This document shows positions 50,873 through 58,935 of a DNA stretch of 64,000 bases, one piece after another. The stretch's first letter is position 1, and the number at the start of each line of letters is the position of its first letter. The notes beneath the pieces were generated by a model. That model was given only the letters and a program-made list of their open reading frames with translations, was not told the DNA's origin and searched no databases. The DNA comes from Treponema sp. (lineage in GTDB: Bacteria > Spirochaetota > Spirochaetia > Treponematales > Breznakiellaceae): positions 23,548-87,547 of the forward strand of contig JAITLC010000136.1 in NCBI GenBank assembly GCA_031278095.1, given 5' to 3'. Both the position numbers and the translations under genes were made by a program.

Positions 50873-52552
50873 TTATGATTCCTTGGACCAACCAGTATCA
50901 ATATTCTTCACATAAACTCCCGCCCGATCAGATGGATTAGCAATGCCGAAATAAATCGTTTTAATATCAGATGGTAGTGTGGCGGCCCCCTCTAGTTGCG
51001 CTTCAACCAACCCCGATCCCAAAATGTAGCGCGTAAGGTTGGTGCAGTTCGAATAAAACCTAATCCCGATACCTGTTACACTATCCGGTATAGAAACCCA
51101 GCGAAGGCTCTTGGACCCGTAAATCGCACATGTCCCCAAGGATGTAACCGTTGATGGGAACTTTAAACCTATAATATAGGCGCACTGGCTAAGATAATTG
51201 AAATTCGGGCTGGTGGCAGTGTTGCTCTGGGCCCCCGTTAACGTATTGTCATTGGCGGTACAGGCGCTCAGGTCAAGGGCAATATAGCGCGCCGCGGCGG
51301 TTATCGCGGTCCTCATGGCTGTCAGTGTGGTTCCGTCGGAAAGATTGAACGTATTATCCAGTACCAGGGTAAGCGCCGTATCCGCGGTGTTCGCCGCCGG
51401 TATAAGTTCCTGTATCTTCTCGGCGGTAAAATCCGACAAACTGATCCCGCCGCCCCCGCCCGCGGCTTCCACGGTAAAGGTATTGCGCCAGGAATAGGGC
51501 ACGCCGTCTTTGACCGTGCTTACCAGTACCCGGTGGGTTTTGGCTTCGTAATCATCCGGGGACAGGGTAACGGTGTTGCCCGTACCCAGGGCCGGGGTAC
51601 TTACCCCGTTAATGTACCAGGCGGTAACCGTGTACCCCGCGGGGACCGTCAGGGTCAAATCGCCGCTTACTCCTTTTTGGATGGTCCTGTTTGCCGGGTC
51701 AGCCGTCACGGCAATTGCCCCGTTCACCTCGTTTAAACTTATGCCCGCCTCGCCCGCAAGTACCACCGACGCATTGAAATCAGCGGCCGCATAGCTCTCC
51801 GTAAAGGAACTTGTCATGCCCGCGTAAATATGAATAATCTCGTAGTCCCCCGCCGTGTCGCCCCCCCGCGTCAGGTTTACCAGCACCGCGTAATAGCCCG
51901 GGTCCAGGGTTACCGTACCGGCCGTCTGCTGGGCCGCCGGTAAAGATACGGTTCCGCCGTTCACCGTCCCCCCGCCAACCGTGGTGACGGTCATGGTACC
52001 GCTCGCGTCCGAAGGCACAACGGTAATGTCATAGCTGAAGGTCCCCGTTCCGGCCCCGGTTTTGGGCCCCAGGGTGATGGTCGCGTTAGTCGTCTCCCCC
52101 GAGGTTACCACCACGCCCGTCTTTGCGCCTTCGGCTATCGCCGTAAAGCCGGGACTGCTCCCGGTATACGCCGTAATCGTGACGGTGTAGGTCCCAACCT
52201 CCAGGTCAAACGCGTTCCCGCCGCCGGATAAGGTTACCGGACCCAGATCCGTCCCGCCGTTCGTGGCGGTAAATGACGCCTCAAATTTGGTGAAGGTACT
52301 CAGGCCGAACCCGGAGGGAACCACGGTACGCGCCGGACCTGCCGCGCTGTAGCTTCTTCCCGCCGGCTTCAGATCTTCCGCCCCCTCCACGCCGAAACTA
52401 ATCAGGATCTTCCCCGTCTCCTCCCGGGGCGCCTCAATACTGGGGTTCATGCACGCCATTGCCACAATGGCAAAACCAAGGACAAGGGCGCTTGAGGCCA
52501 AACCTGCCCCCGCGGCCGCAGGCGCCGCCGGCTTCTTCACTAACGTTTTCAT
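50873..52552 (-). CDS. BspA-like leucine-rich-repeat lipoprotein, first gene behind the B12 riboswitch
   Basis: A 559-residue exported protein with a long basic N-terminus, a hydrophobic stretch (SALVLGFAIVAM) and lipobox VAMAC. Ig-like or beta-sandwich repeats (TFTKFEASFTATNGGTDLGP) are followed near 400-500 by an LRR_5/BspA segment (GLKFPSTVTSLGTCAIYGSK, then SLRWVSIPDSVTGIG). LRR_5 domains usually mediate adhesion or binding. SD AGGAGG stands eight bases before ATG 52552. It is the first gene of the run and lies about 570 bases downstream of the riboswitch, behind two hairpin terminators. Confidence 0.75.
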   Translation of the reverse strand: MKTLVKKPAAPAAAGAGLASSALVLGFAIVAMACMNPSIEAPREETGKILISFGVEGAEDLKPAGRSYSAAGPARTVVPSGFGLSTFTKFEASFTATNGGTDLGPVTLSGGGNAFDLEVGTYTVTITAYTGSSPGFTAIAEGAKTGVVVTSGETTNATITLGPKTGAGTGTFSYDITVVPSDASGTMTVTTVGGGTVNGGTVSLPAAQQTAGTVTLDPGYYAVLVNLTRGGDTAGDYEIIHIYAGMTSSFTESYAAADFNASVVLAGEAGISLNEVNGAIAVTADPANRTIQKGVSGDLTLTVPAGYTVTAWYINGVSTPALGTGNTVTLSPDDYEAKTHRVLVSTVKDGVPYSWRNTFTVEAAGGGGGISLSDFTAEKIQELIPAANTADTALTLVLDNTFNLSDGTTLTAMRTAITAAARYIALDLSACTANDNTLTGAQSNTATSPNFNYLSQCAYIIGLKFPSTVTSLGTCAIYGSKSLRWVSIPDSVTGIGIRFYSNCTNLTRYILGSGLVEAQLEGAATLPSDIKTIYFGIANPSDRAGVYVKNIDTGWSKES

Positions 52553-52700
52553 CTATTACCTCCTGTGGTAATAACACTTCATCCCGGCCCAGCCACGCCA
52601 AAGAACCTTTGGCCGACCTCCCGGTCACGGCTGGACTCGCGATGTTTCTGAACCTGCGCCCCGGCCGCTAATACAGGCCGCAGGCGCCGGAACAGTCTCA

Positions 52701-52737
52701 TATATAAAAAAAAGCGCTTCGGAATCCCCCGGAGCGT
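52701..52737 (-). terminator. Intrinsic terminator upstream of the LRR lipoprotein gene
   Basis: On the minus strand CGCTCCGG ... CCGAAGCG forms an 8-bp stem with one mismatch, followed by eight T residues. It lies 150 bases before the first gene of the operon, so transcription must read through it or be controlled there. Confidence 0.65.
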
Positions 52738-53041
52738 ACACCTCCGGAAGAAACCTCCGCGCTCCTGTTTCCGAAAAAATATAACCCTTCCCCGGTATTT
52801 TGGACCGCAGCGATCCCCGGAGAATAAAAATACAAATGGCGGATATTCGTAAAGAAGAAAATTTTATAGGGGGGGTAAATTTTGGACGTAAGCGCCGGTA
52901 TTGCGGCTAAAAACAGATAAACAACAGGCTCTGTACGTCCGCCATCAGGCGCCGCTATACACATGTTTCCACAAAACACCCCGCCGCAGACGGCGGGACG
53001 CTATCCTTCCCCGCGAACACAGGCATCCCGCGGGCAAAATA

Positions 53042-53087
53042 AGGAAAAAACCGGTTATTACAGTATACGGATAAACGGTTTTTCTCC
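53042..53087 (-). terminator. Intrinsic terminator downstream of the B12 riboswitch
   Basis: On the minus strand GAAAAACCG pairs with CGGTTTTTTC, then CTTATTTT. It stands about 40 bases after the riboswitch P1 helix, the usual place for a ligand-controlled terminator. Confidence 0.65.
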
Positions 53088-53122
53088 AGCCAAAACCTCG
53101 TGGCCCAAGAAAAATACACCTA

Positions 53123-53281
53123 TACCAAAGTCTCCTGACTTATGAGCGTTTCCCCGTTAGCCTTCCCGGCCTTCCGGCCAGTGGCTGTTCCAACGGTTCC
53201 GGCGCCTTCGGCCAAAGCCGAACACGCCGCTCAATCACAGTTACGGGTTAGTTGGGGATTTTCACCCCTTTCCTTTGAAAT
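53123..53281 (-). promoter_or_regulatory. Cobalamin (B12) riboswitch
   Basis: Read on the minus strand, the segment holds the conserved parts of the cobalamin riboswitch in order. The opening helix strand CAAAGG is followed by AAAGGGGTGAAAATCCCC (the 'GGTG.AAATCC' element). Next comes CCCGTAACTGTGA (the 'CCCGCAACTGT' box) and, after variable helices, CAGCCACTGG and GGGAAGG. The near-terminal B12-box match is AAGTCAGGAGACTTTGG, whose CTTTG closes P1 with CAAAG. This RNA binds a corrinoid and normally shuts off downstream genes, so the minus-strand run to 39964 should be expressed when cobalamin is scarce. Confidence 0.9.
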
Positions 53282-53292
53282 ATATTGAGAAC

Positions 53293-53321
53293 AATATACT
53301 TACCCCCGAAAAAAATGTCAA
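53293..53321 (-). promoter_or_regulatory. Sigma-70-type promoter of the B12 riboswitch transcript
   Basis: On the minus strand TTGACA (53321-53316), 17 bases, TATATT (53298-53293). The start of transcription would fall near 53286, just before the first riboswitch helix. Confidence 0.75.
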
Positions 53322-53339
53322 GCGGCCGCTGAAGGTTAA

Positions 53340-53455
53340 CAGGAATTCAGAATTCAACCACAGACCTCACAGACCAACACGGACAGAAGAAAGAATACTA
53401 CACAACGAGTCCGTGTCCCTCCGCACCGTCCCTGGTTATTTTGAATTCGGAATTG
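53340..53455. repeat. Inverted-repeat element of 'ACCACAGACCTCACAGACC' type
   Basis: GAATTCAGAATTCAACCACA then GACCTCACAGACCAACACGG leads in, and GTCCGTGTCCCTCCGCACC with GGTTATTTTGAATTCGG leads out; the two halves pair imperfectly. One half resembles bases 11505-11535. Similar intergenic sequences occur in unrelated bacteria; origin unclear. Confidence 0.45.
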
Positions 53456-53512
53456 CCGCGTGCTTGCGGAAAGGGGCAATATTGTCTATTCTGATACAAG
53501 AGGTGTCCAGGC

Positions 53513-54349
53513 GTGGAGTGGTTTCAGCGGCTATCCGCCATCTATGACTTTGTCCGTCCGGTGCTGGATGTGGCAATTCTCGCCTTTTTGTTCTACAAAA
53601 CCTATGAACTCATGGCAAAAACCCAGGCGGTGCAGTTGATAAAAGGCGCCGGTTTTCTTGCCTTGATCTACGGCATTGCAACAATGCTCAATCTCTCTAC
53701 CCTCAAATGGATACTTACCGTTCTGGCTCCGGGGCTCTTCGTGGCGGTGGCCATTGTGTTTCAGCCGGAACTGCGGAAGATCATCATTCGCCTCGGGCAG
53801 GGGGATTTTTTCAGGCCGGATCAGAAGCCCCGCATCGGTCAGCTTGAAGCGGTGGTAACCGCGGCGGAGATTCTCTCCCGGCAGAAACGCGGCATGCTGG
53901 TGGTGTTTCCCCGGAAGGTCAATATCAGGCACATCATTGATACGGGAACACGGCTCAATGCCGATCTCTCTTCCGGTCTTATTGTAACGGTTTTTGAATT
54001 CGACACTCCCCTTCATGACGGCGCAATGATCATCCAGAACAACAGAATCGTTGCCGCAGGATGTTTTCTTCCTCTTTCGGAACAGCAGGATATACGCAAG
54101 AGTTTCGGTACCCGCCACCGGGCAAGTCTGGGAATGTCGGAACAGAGTGACGCAGTAATACTGGTGGTGTCCGAGGAAAGCGGGGCCATCTCCCTGGCAT
54201 ACGAATCCAAGCTTTATTACGATCTGAGTTCCCTCGAAGTCACCAGAAAACTTAAAGAGCTGTTCAATCAGGGAGCCCGGAAAATAGACGGCGGTATTGT
54301 TCCTGACGGTACAATTGCCGCCGCGGGAGGGGGGATGGACGGTCTGTGA
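53513..54349 (+). CDS. cdaA: Diadenylate cyclase CdaA
   Basis: Makes cyclic di-AMP from two ATP at the inner membrane. 278 residues from GTG 53513: three N-terminal membrane helices, then the DAC domain with DGA at 169-171 (FDTPLHDGAMII) and RHR at 201-203 (GTRHRASLG), both catalytic. VFQPELRKIIIRLGQG is the typical joint. Its stop overlaps the start of cdaR (GTGA), the usual pairing. c-di-AMP controls potassium and osmolyte balance and the cell wall. It is transcribed divergently from the B12-riboswitch operon. Confidence 0.95.
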   Translation: MEWFQRLSAIYDFVRPVLDVAILAFLFYKTYELMAKTQAVQLIKGAGFLALIYGIATMLNLSTLKWILTVLAPGLFVAVAIVFQPELRKIIIRLGQGDFFRPDQKPRIGQLEAVVTAAEILSRQKRGMLVVFPRKVNIRHIIDTGTRLNADLSSGLIVTVFEFDTPLHDGAMIIQNNRIVAAGCFLPLSEQQDIRKSFGTRHRASLGMSEQSDAVILVVSEESGAISLAYESKLYYDLSSLEVTRKLKELFNQGARKIDGGIVPDGTIAAAGGGMDGL

Positions 54350-55320
54350 TACAGATGTCAAAACTTTCCGGATTTTTGATCCGTTCAGCCGAAAACTGGC
54401 CGATAAAAGTCCTCTCAATTGCACTGGCATTGATTCTCTTTGTTTTTCACCGGATGAGTACTCTGGAAGACCGTTTCTTTTCTGTTCCCCTGGATGTAGA
54501 GTTGAGTCAGAATCTGCTTCCCGCCAGTTCCTATATCCGCATGATCCGGGTGACCCTCCGGGGAGATGCCAACAGTATCTATCCCATTCTTGAGGGTGAT
54601 ATTGAAGCCTATATCGATCTGAAAAAATACACCCGCCCCGGTTCCTACCGGGCTACGGTACAGGTGCGCAAGAAAGGTACCGCGCTGGGGGTAGAATCCC
54701 TGCAGATTTCCTGCGATCCCATGGAAATATCGCTTGAACTGGATCAGAGAATAAGCAAGTATGTGCCGCTTACCGCCAGTCTCCGGGGCACTCCCGCTCC
54801 GGACTATGAACTGGTTTCCTATACCCTTTCTCCCGCTCAGGTTGTGGTGGACGGCCCCCTGACTCTTTTGGGGGAGGTTTCTGAGCTTAATACAGACTTT
54901 ATTGATCTGGACGGAAGGAGCGAGGATTTTTCCGTCGATGTCAGTATTCTCAACCGCGCTTCGCTTCTCACGATCCGGGGAAACGGCACGACCGAATTCC
55001 ACGGCTATATCCGCAAGCCTGTGACGGTACGGAACATCGGCAATATTTCCATATCCCTTACCAATCTGGATCCCCGCTTTACAGCGGAAATTCAGCCTGA
55101 AACAGGAACGGTACGGGTAGAAGGAGATCAGTTACTTCTTGACGCCTTTACGCCTCCTCCGCTTTTTATGAGTATTGATTGTTCCGGCATAAACGCGGAG
55201 GGAGACTATACGCTTCCCGTAACGATTGCCGGTACTCCCGGTCTTGAGATTGCCAGAATGGAGCCGGAGAACGCGGTTGTAAGTATCCGTCTGCAAGATC
55301 TGCAGAAGGGGAATAATTAG
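54346..55320 (+). CDS. cdaR: CdaA regulator, YbbR-domain protein
   Basis: A 324-residue protein with one N-terminal membrane helix (KVLSIALALILFVFHRMS) and repeated YbbR domains outside the membrane (SVPLDVELSQNLLPASSYIR, then VTLRGDANSIYPILEGDIEA and IDLKKYTRPGSYRATVQV). It binds CdaA and tunes c-di-AMP production. The GTG start overlaps the cdaA stop; an ATG three codons on (54355) is an alternative. Eight bases later comes acpS. Confidence 0.93.
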   Translation: MIQMSKLSGFLIRSAENWPIKVLSIALALILFVFHRMSTLEDRFFSVPLDVELSQNLLPASSYIRMIRVTLRGDANSIYPILEGDIEAYIDLKKYTRPGSYRATVQVRKKGTALGVESLQISCDPMEISLELDQRISKYVPLTASLRGTPAPDYELVSYTLSPAQVVVDGPLTLLGEVSELNTDFIDLDGRSEDFSVDVSILNRASLLTIRGNGTTEFHGYIRKPVTVRNIGNISISLTNLDPRFTAEIQPETGTVRVEGDQLLLDAFTPPPLFMSIDCSGINAEGDYTLPVTIAGTPGLEIARMEPENAVVSIRLQDLQKGNN

Positions 55321-55328
55321 GGAAGGCC

Positions 55329-55709
55329 ATGATTGTCGGTATAGGAATCGATGTGGTTCATATAGACCGTTTGCAGCGCTGGGTAGACATGCCGGGACTT
55401 CTGCAGCGGTACTTTCATTCCGATGAACTTGTATCGGTCATGTCAAAAGGTTCCGGAGCCGCGTGTTCCCTGGCGGCCCGTTTTGCCGCAAAGGAAGCCT
55501 TTGGCAAGGCGCTCGGAACGGGGCTTCTCGGCATCGTACTCAAGGATATCGTGGTGGTTAACAGGCATAACGGCAGACCGGAAATGGAAGTATTCGGGAC
55601 AGCCCTTAAAGCCCTGCGGGAAAGCGGCGCTTCCAGGGTTCATGTTTCCCTTACCCACGATCATGGCAATGCCATTGCCATGGTAATCTTGGAGGACACC
55701 GGTGGCTGA
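55329..55709 (+). CDS. acpS: Holo-[acyl-carrier-protein] synthase
   Basis: Moves the phosphopantetheine arm of CoA onto acyl carrier protein. 126 residues, standard length. Magnesium-binding Asp in MIVGIGIDVVHIDRLQRW and Glu in RFAAKEAFGKALGTG; VSLTHDHGNAIAMVI closes the fold. The stop overlaps the start of the next gene by eight bases. Its place behind cdaR is seen in other spirochaetes. Confidence 0.95.
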   Translation: MIVGIGIDVVHIDRLQRWVDMPGLLQRYFHSDELVSVMSKGSGAACSLAARFAAKEAFGKALGTGLLGIVLKDIVVVNRHNGRPEMEVFGTALKALRESGASRVHVSLTHDHGNAIAMVILEDTGG

Positions 55710-56559
55710 GGAACGGGAACTTAAAGTATCCTTTCTTTCAAAAAAAGAGTACAAGTGTCCTGTCTGCGGGGAGAGTTTTCACAAGGAGGAACTGCTCTCC
55801 GGCAGCGGAAGGCTTATCGCAGGAACACTGACGGAGGAACTGCACCGGCTCTATGAGCCTTCGCTCAAATACGGGGAAGTGTATCCCCTGGCCTACCAGA
55901 TCATCGTATGTCCCGAATGCTGGTTTGCCGCCATGGATGCCGATTTTGAAAACCTTCCTGCCGCAAACAAGGACAGGGCCCTGGAAGACGGGGAAAAGCG
56001 CAAGGAGGAAGCGGAACTCATCTTTCCCGGCGTTGATTTTCATGAAAACCGGGGTCTGGCGGAAGGGGCGGCCTCCCACTATTTGGCCCTCCGCTGTTAC
56101 GATTTCTACAGCAAGGATGTTTCCCCTACCATCAAACAGGGAATTTCCGCCTTGAGGACTGCCTGGCTTCTTGATGATCTTGACAGGAAATTTCCCGGTC
56201 AGCATTATGACTGGCTGGCAGTGTTGTTCCGCAGAAAAGCGCAGTATTCCTACAATGAGGCGATAAACCGCGAGCAGTCGGGAGAGGAAACTCTCTCCGG
56301 CATCAAGATACTGGGACCCGACACGGACAAAAATTACAGTTACGAAGGGGTGCTGTATCTGTGCGCCTATCTGAGTTACAAGTACGGGGCCCAGGCAAAT
56401 CCGGAGCAGCGGAGAACTTCACTGGAAGATGCCCGCAGAACCATTGCAAAGATATTCGGTATGGGCCGTTCCTCAAGGGACAAGCCGGGTCCCCTCCTGG
56501 AGCATGCCCGCGAAATTTACGAGGCCATCAACAAAGAATTAAACGAAAACGATCAATAG
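55702..56559 (+). CDS. DUF2225 family protein
   Basis: A 285-residue protein of DUF2225. The N-terminal zinc-like pair CPVCGESF, then FHKEELLSGSGRLI, and a second pair IIVCPECWFAAMD are followed by a helical, TPR-like half (SHYLALRCYDFYSKDVSPTI, then RTAWLLDDLDRK). GTG 55702 is chosen for GGAGG six bases upstream. Function unknown; no signal peptide. Lies between acpS and truA in one operon, five bases from truA. Confidence 0.85.
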   Translation: MAEERELKVSFLSKKEYKCPVCGESFHKEELLSGSGRLIAGTLTEELHRLYEPSLKYGEVYPLAYQIIVCPECWFAAMDADFENLPAANKDRALEDGEKRKEEAELIFPGVDFHENRGLAEGAASHYLALRCYDFYSKDVSPTIKQGISALRTAWLLDDLDRKFPGQHYDWLAVLFRRKAQYSYNEAINREQSGEETLSGIKILGPDTDKNYSYEGVLYLCAYLSYKYGAQANPEQRRTSLEDARRTIAKIFGMGRSSRDKPGPLLEHAREIYEAINKELNENDQ

Positions 56560-56564
56560 GTAAT

Positions 56565-57311
56565 ATGCGCAACATCAGACTCCTGATTGCCTATGACGGC
56601 ACTGAGTTTTCAGGATGGGAAAAACAGAAAGAGAGAAGAACCGTTCAGGGGGAAATGGAAAAGGCTCTGGAGAAGATCTGTAAGGTTCCCGTCAGGATAA
56701 CAGGCGCCGGCAGGACTGATGCGGGGGTGCATGCCGCAGGACAGGTCGCCAACTTTTATTCACCCGTCGAAAACATGGAGGCGTACCGCTATGTACCGGC
56801 CCTGAACAGCCTCCTTCCGCAGGATCTCCGCATCATGGAAGCTTCGGAGGCTTCTCCGGATTTTCATGCGCGTTTTGATGCAAAGATGCGGACTTACCGT
56901 TACCGTTTCATCTGCGGAAGGCCCGCTCTTCCCCAGGAGGCCCGTTATGCGCTACAGTTATGGCGGCAGCCCCGGCCGGCCCTCCTCAACGCGTATTGCC
57001 GTTTCCTCCTCGGGGAACGGGACTGTACGGTTTTTTCAAGTCCCCGGGATCAGAGCAAGTCTCGAATGCGCCATATTTTTCAGGCCTGTTTTTTTATCAG
57101 CGCCGGCGCCCTTATTTTCGAGATCGGCGCAAACGCCTTTCTCTGGAAGATGGTACGTTCAATCGGAGGAACCCTGCTTGACTGTGAAGAGAAGGATATT
57201 TCCGAAAAAGATTTCAAGGCCCTTGTTGAATCGGGGGATCGCCGCCGTGCCGGAGTAACACTACCGGCAAAAGGATTGTGTTTATGGAAAATCGGTTACT
57301 ACAGAAATTAA
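56565..57311 (+). CDS. truA: tRNA pseudouridine(38-40) synthase
   Basis: Converts U38-U40 of many tRNAs to pseudouridine. 248 residues from ATG 56565; the longer open frame overlaps the DUF2225 gene and is rejected. MRNIRLLIAYDGTEFSGWEK is the family opening, the catalytic Asp is D52 in GAGRTDAGVHA, and FDAKMRTYRYRF and NAFLWKMVRSIGGTLL follow. Its end overlaps the start of the btuF-like gene by 28 bases. Confidence 0.95.
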   Translation: MRNIRLLIAYDGTEFSGWEKQKERRTVQGEMEKALEKICKVPVRITGAGRTDAGVHAAGQVANFYSPVENMEAYRYVPALNSLLPQDLRIMEASEASPDFHARFDAKMRTYRYRFICGRPALPQEARYALQLWRQPRPALLNAYCRFLLGERDCTVFSSPRDQSKSRMRHIFQACFFISAGALIFEIGANAFLWKMVRSIGGTLLDCEEKDISEKDFKALVESGDRRRAGVTLPAKGLCLWKIGYYRN

Positions 57312-58276
57312 ACCCGTACCGCCGAAACAAATTTTTGTACAGGGCGCTGTTTCTCTCCGCGGCCCTTTGCGCGCTTTCTTCCTGCGGCTTCAAGGCAGGC
57401 GGGAACGCCGGGTCAAAGGACGCAGTATCCGTACCGGCAGAATCACTGCCGGCAGCAACCGTACTAACGGATGTTTCCGGAAAGTCCTATGAAGGGAAAC
57501 TGCCTGTGGAGCGGATCATAAGCCTTGTGCCCGCGGTAACGGAGATCCTCTTTGCCGTTGGAGCCGGGGACAGGGTGGTTGCGGTTACCGAATACTGCAA
57601 CTATCCCCCGGAGGCTCTTGAAAAGCCCAAGGCCGGAGGTTTTTCGGGAATCTCGGTGAGTATCGAAACCGTTACCGCGTTTAAGCCGGATCTGGTTCTC
57701 CTCTCGGGTGACATGCATTCCCGTGTCCGCAGCATGCTGGAGGAACTTTCCATCCCCTGTTTTGCGGTGGAGCCGCATAATTTTGAAGAGGTCTACGCCG
57801 CCATTGAAACAATAGGAAGGCTTTCAGGCCGTGTCGAAGGGGCGGAAAAAGTAATAGAAGAAATGAAAGGCAAAATCGCTCTTGTTGCGGAAAAAAGTCC
57901 GGACGGTAAAAAACCGAAAGTCTATTGGGAGCTTTCCGCGGATCCCATGATGAGCGCAGGGGGAGGGACTTTTATCAACGAGGCTATTGAAAAGGCAGGG
58001 GGAGTAAACATCTTTGGCGATCTTGTCCAAAGCTGGCCCCAGGTAAGCGCGGAAGCGGTACTGGACAGACAGCCTGACTGGATCCTCACCGGAGATGACC
58101 CCTACATGAAAACAGATAATTCAGTCTTTGCCTCCCGTCCCGGCTGGAACAGTATTCCTGCCGTCAGGAACGGATCCATCGCCGCGGTAAATTCGGACAG
58201 TCTTTACCGTTACGGCCCCCGCCTTGCCGATGCGGTGCTGGAAATTTCGTTGCTTCTCCTTGGGGAAGATAAATGA
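57284..58276 (+). CDS. BtuF-like corrinoid (or metal-chelate) binding lipoprotein
   Basis: A solute-binding protein of ABC importer family TroA/BtuF, about 330 residues. ATG 57284 has AAAGGA eight bases before it; GTG 57278 is less likely. Lipobox LSSC then G near residue 36. Hallmark KLPVERIISLVPAVTEILFA, then GAGDRVVAVTEYCNYPPEAL and KPDLVLLSGDM; the middle helix holds an acidic SGRVEGAEKVIEEMK and the C-lobe SAGGGTFINEAIEKAGGVNI. It passes substrate to a BtuCD-type permease not found in the window. Cobalamin is favoured by the nearby B12 riboswitch operon, but heme or siderophore binders look similar. Confidence 0.8.
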   Translation: MENRLLQKLNPYRRNKFLYRALFLSAALCALSSCGFKAGGNAGSKDAVSVPAESLPAATVLTDVSGKSYEGKLPVERIISLVPAVTEILFAVGAGDRVVAVTEYCNYPPEALEKPKAGGFSGISVSIETVTAFKPDLVLLSGDMHSRVRSMLEELSIPCFAVEPHNFEEVYAAIETIGRLSGRVEGAEKVIEEMKGKIALVAEKSPDGKKPKVYWELSADPMMSAGGGTFINEAIEKAGGVNIFGDLVQSWPQVSAEAVLDRQPDWILTGDDPYMKTDNSVFASRPGWNSIPAVRNGSIAAVNSDSLYRYGPRLADAVLEISLLLLGEDK

Positions 58277-58344
58277 TACCGGATCTTGAAGGCGTTTCGG
58301 GGAGCGGGTTCATTCCTTACAGCTCACCATAAAGGAGGTTTAGT

Positions 58345-58479
58345 ATGAAAGAAGCCCTCGTCTCCAGGGAGCGGCTCAAGATTGCCATTGCCAATGGCAA
58401 ACCCGACCGGGTGCCGGCGATTTCCGATTTCTCCAACACGATCCCCGTCAAGATGACGGGCGTGAGTACGGCTGCGTGA
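58345..58479 (+). pseudogene. N-terminal remnant of a uroporphyrinogen decarboxylase-family (methyltransferase) gene
   Basis: ATG 58345 with a strong GGAGG starts MKEALVSRERLKIAIANGKP then DRVPAISDFSNTIPVKM, which resembles the first 30-odd residues of URO-D-family corrinoid methyltransferases ('..srERl..al.gekPDRvPv'). A TGA stop ends it after 44 codons, and nothing like the rest of the roughly 340-residue family follows. It reads as a truncated gene, perhaps by deletion. Confidence 0.5.
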
Positions 58480-58652
58480 ACTTTGAGGGAAGATACGAAA
58501 CCGAAAAAGCTGCTCTTACCCCGGGGAAGTTCAGCAAAGCCATTGTTCTGGAATTTGCCATGCCTTCCGGGGACACCAGCCGGGGACTCGTGTTCGCCCG
58601 GGGAGGAGACGCGCCGCCGGCCATTCTGCGGCCCGGGCCTTTCAGAAACTAA
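58455..58652 (+). pseudogene. C-terminal gene fragment of unknown family
   Basis: In the frame offset from the fragment before it, an open run of 65 codons begins DGREYGCVNFEGRYETEKAA and ends at TAA 58650-58652. Composition is protein-like (FSKAIVLEFAMPSGDTSRGL) but there is no start codon with a Shine-Dalgarno. It looks like the tail of a second gene joined to the first fragment near 58455. Confidence 0.35.
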
Positions 58653-58935
58653 GGGAAAGCGGAAAGCAGCGTTTCTATTCGGGACGCCCTGGAAAGAGTG
58701 GAGAAATCCGCCATCAAGGCTGCATATCCGGTTCCCGGAAAATACCGGGCTTGGGGTAAAGTATCCCTTCGGCAGAAGCCGGTATGGATCGCAGCTCTCT
58801 TTCGGTTCGTATATCAAAACAGTCAGGGGATAAGGGCCGGGATACGTTTCCCGCTTTCTTCCCCTCCTCCTTGACTTAATCTTTACGTTAACATTTATAA
58901 TGAGGGCCGTTGTCAAATATAAGGAGAGTCGTTGT

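Larger units (their letters stand above)
52553..53122 (-). other. Long structured leader between B12 riboswitch and first gene
   Basis: About 570 bases, read leftward, with several hairpins: the terminator at 53042-53087, a CCCGCCG/CGGCGGG hairpin (about 52980-52996), a GGACGTA/TACGTCC pairing (about 52887-52940), and the second terminator at 52701-52737. No convincing coding sequence; a 93-codon open frame (52698-52979) has no family match and runs through the terminator. Confidence 0.5.
58277..58935. other. Region of gene remnants and aldo/keto reductase promoter
   Basis: 659 bases: the two fragments described separately, an unassigned stretch (58653-58865), then TTGACT ... TATAAT (58871-58901, 19-base spacer), a likely promoter for the aldo/keto reductase gene. 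Confidence 0.45.

Noticed and set aside
51533..51794. Small plus-strand frames inside the LRR lipoprotein gene
   Set aside because: Antisense shadows of the lipoprotein coding sequence without start signals.
52698..52979. 93-codon minus-strand frame in the B12 leader
   Set aside because: It runs through a terminator hairpin and has no Shine-Dalgarno or family match.
53275..53547. 90-codon plus-strand frame leading into cdaA
   Set aside because: It covers the riboswitch promoter and the inverted-repeat element and is in a different frame from cdaA.
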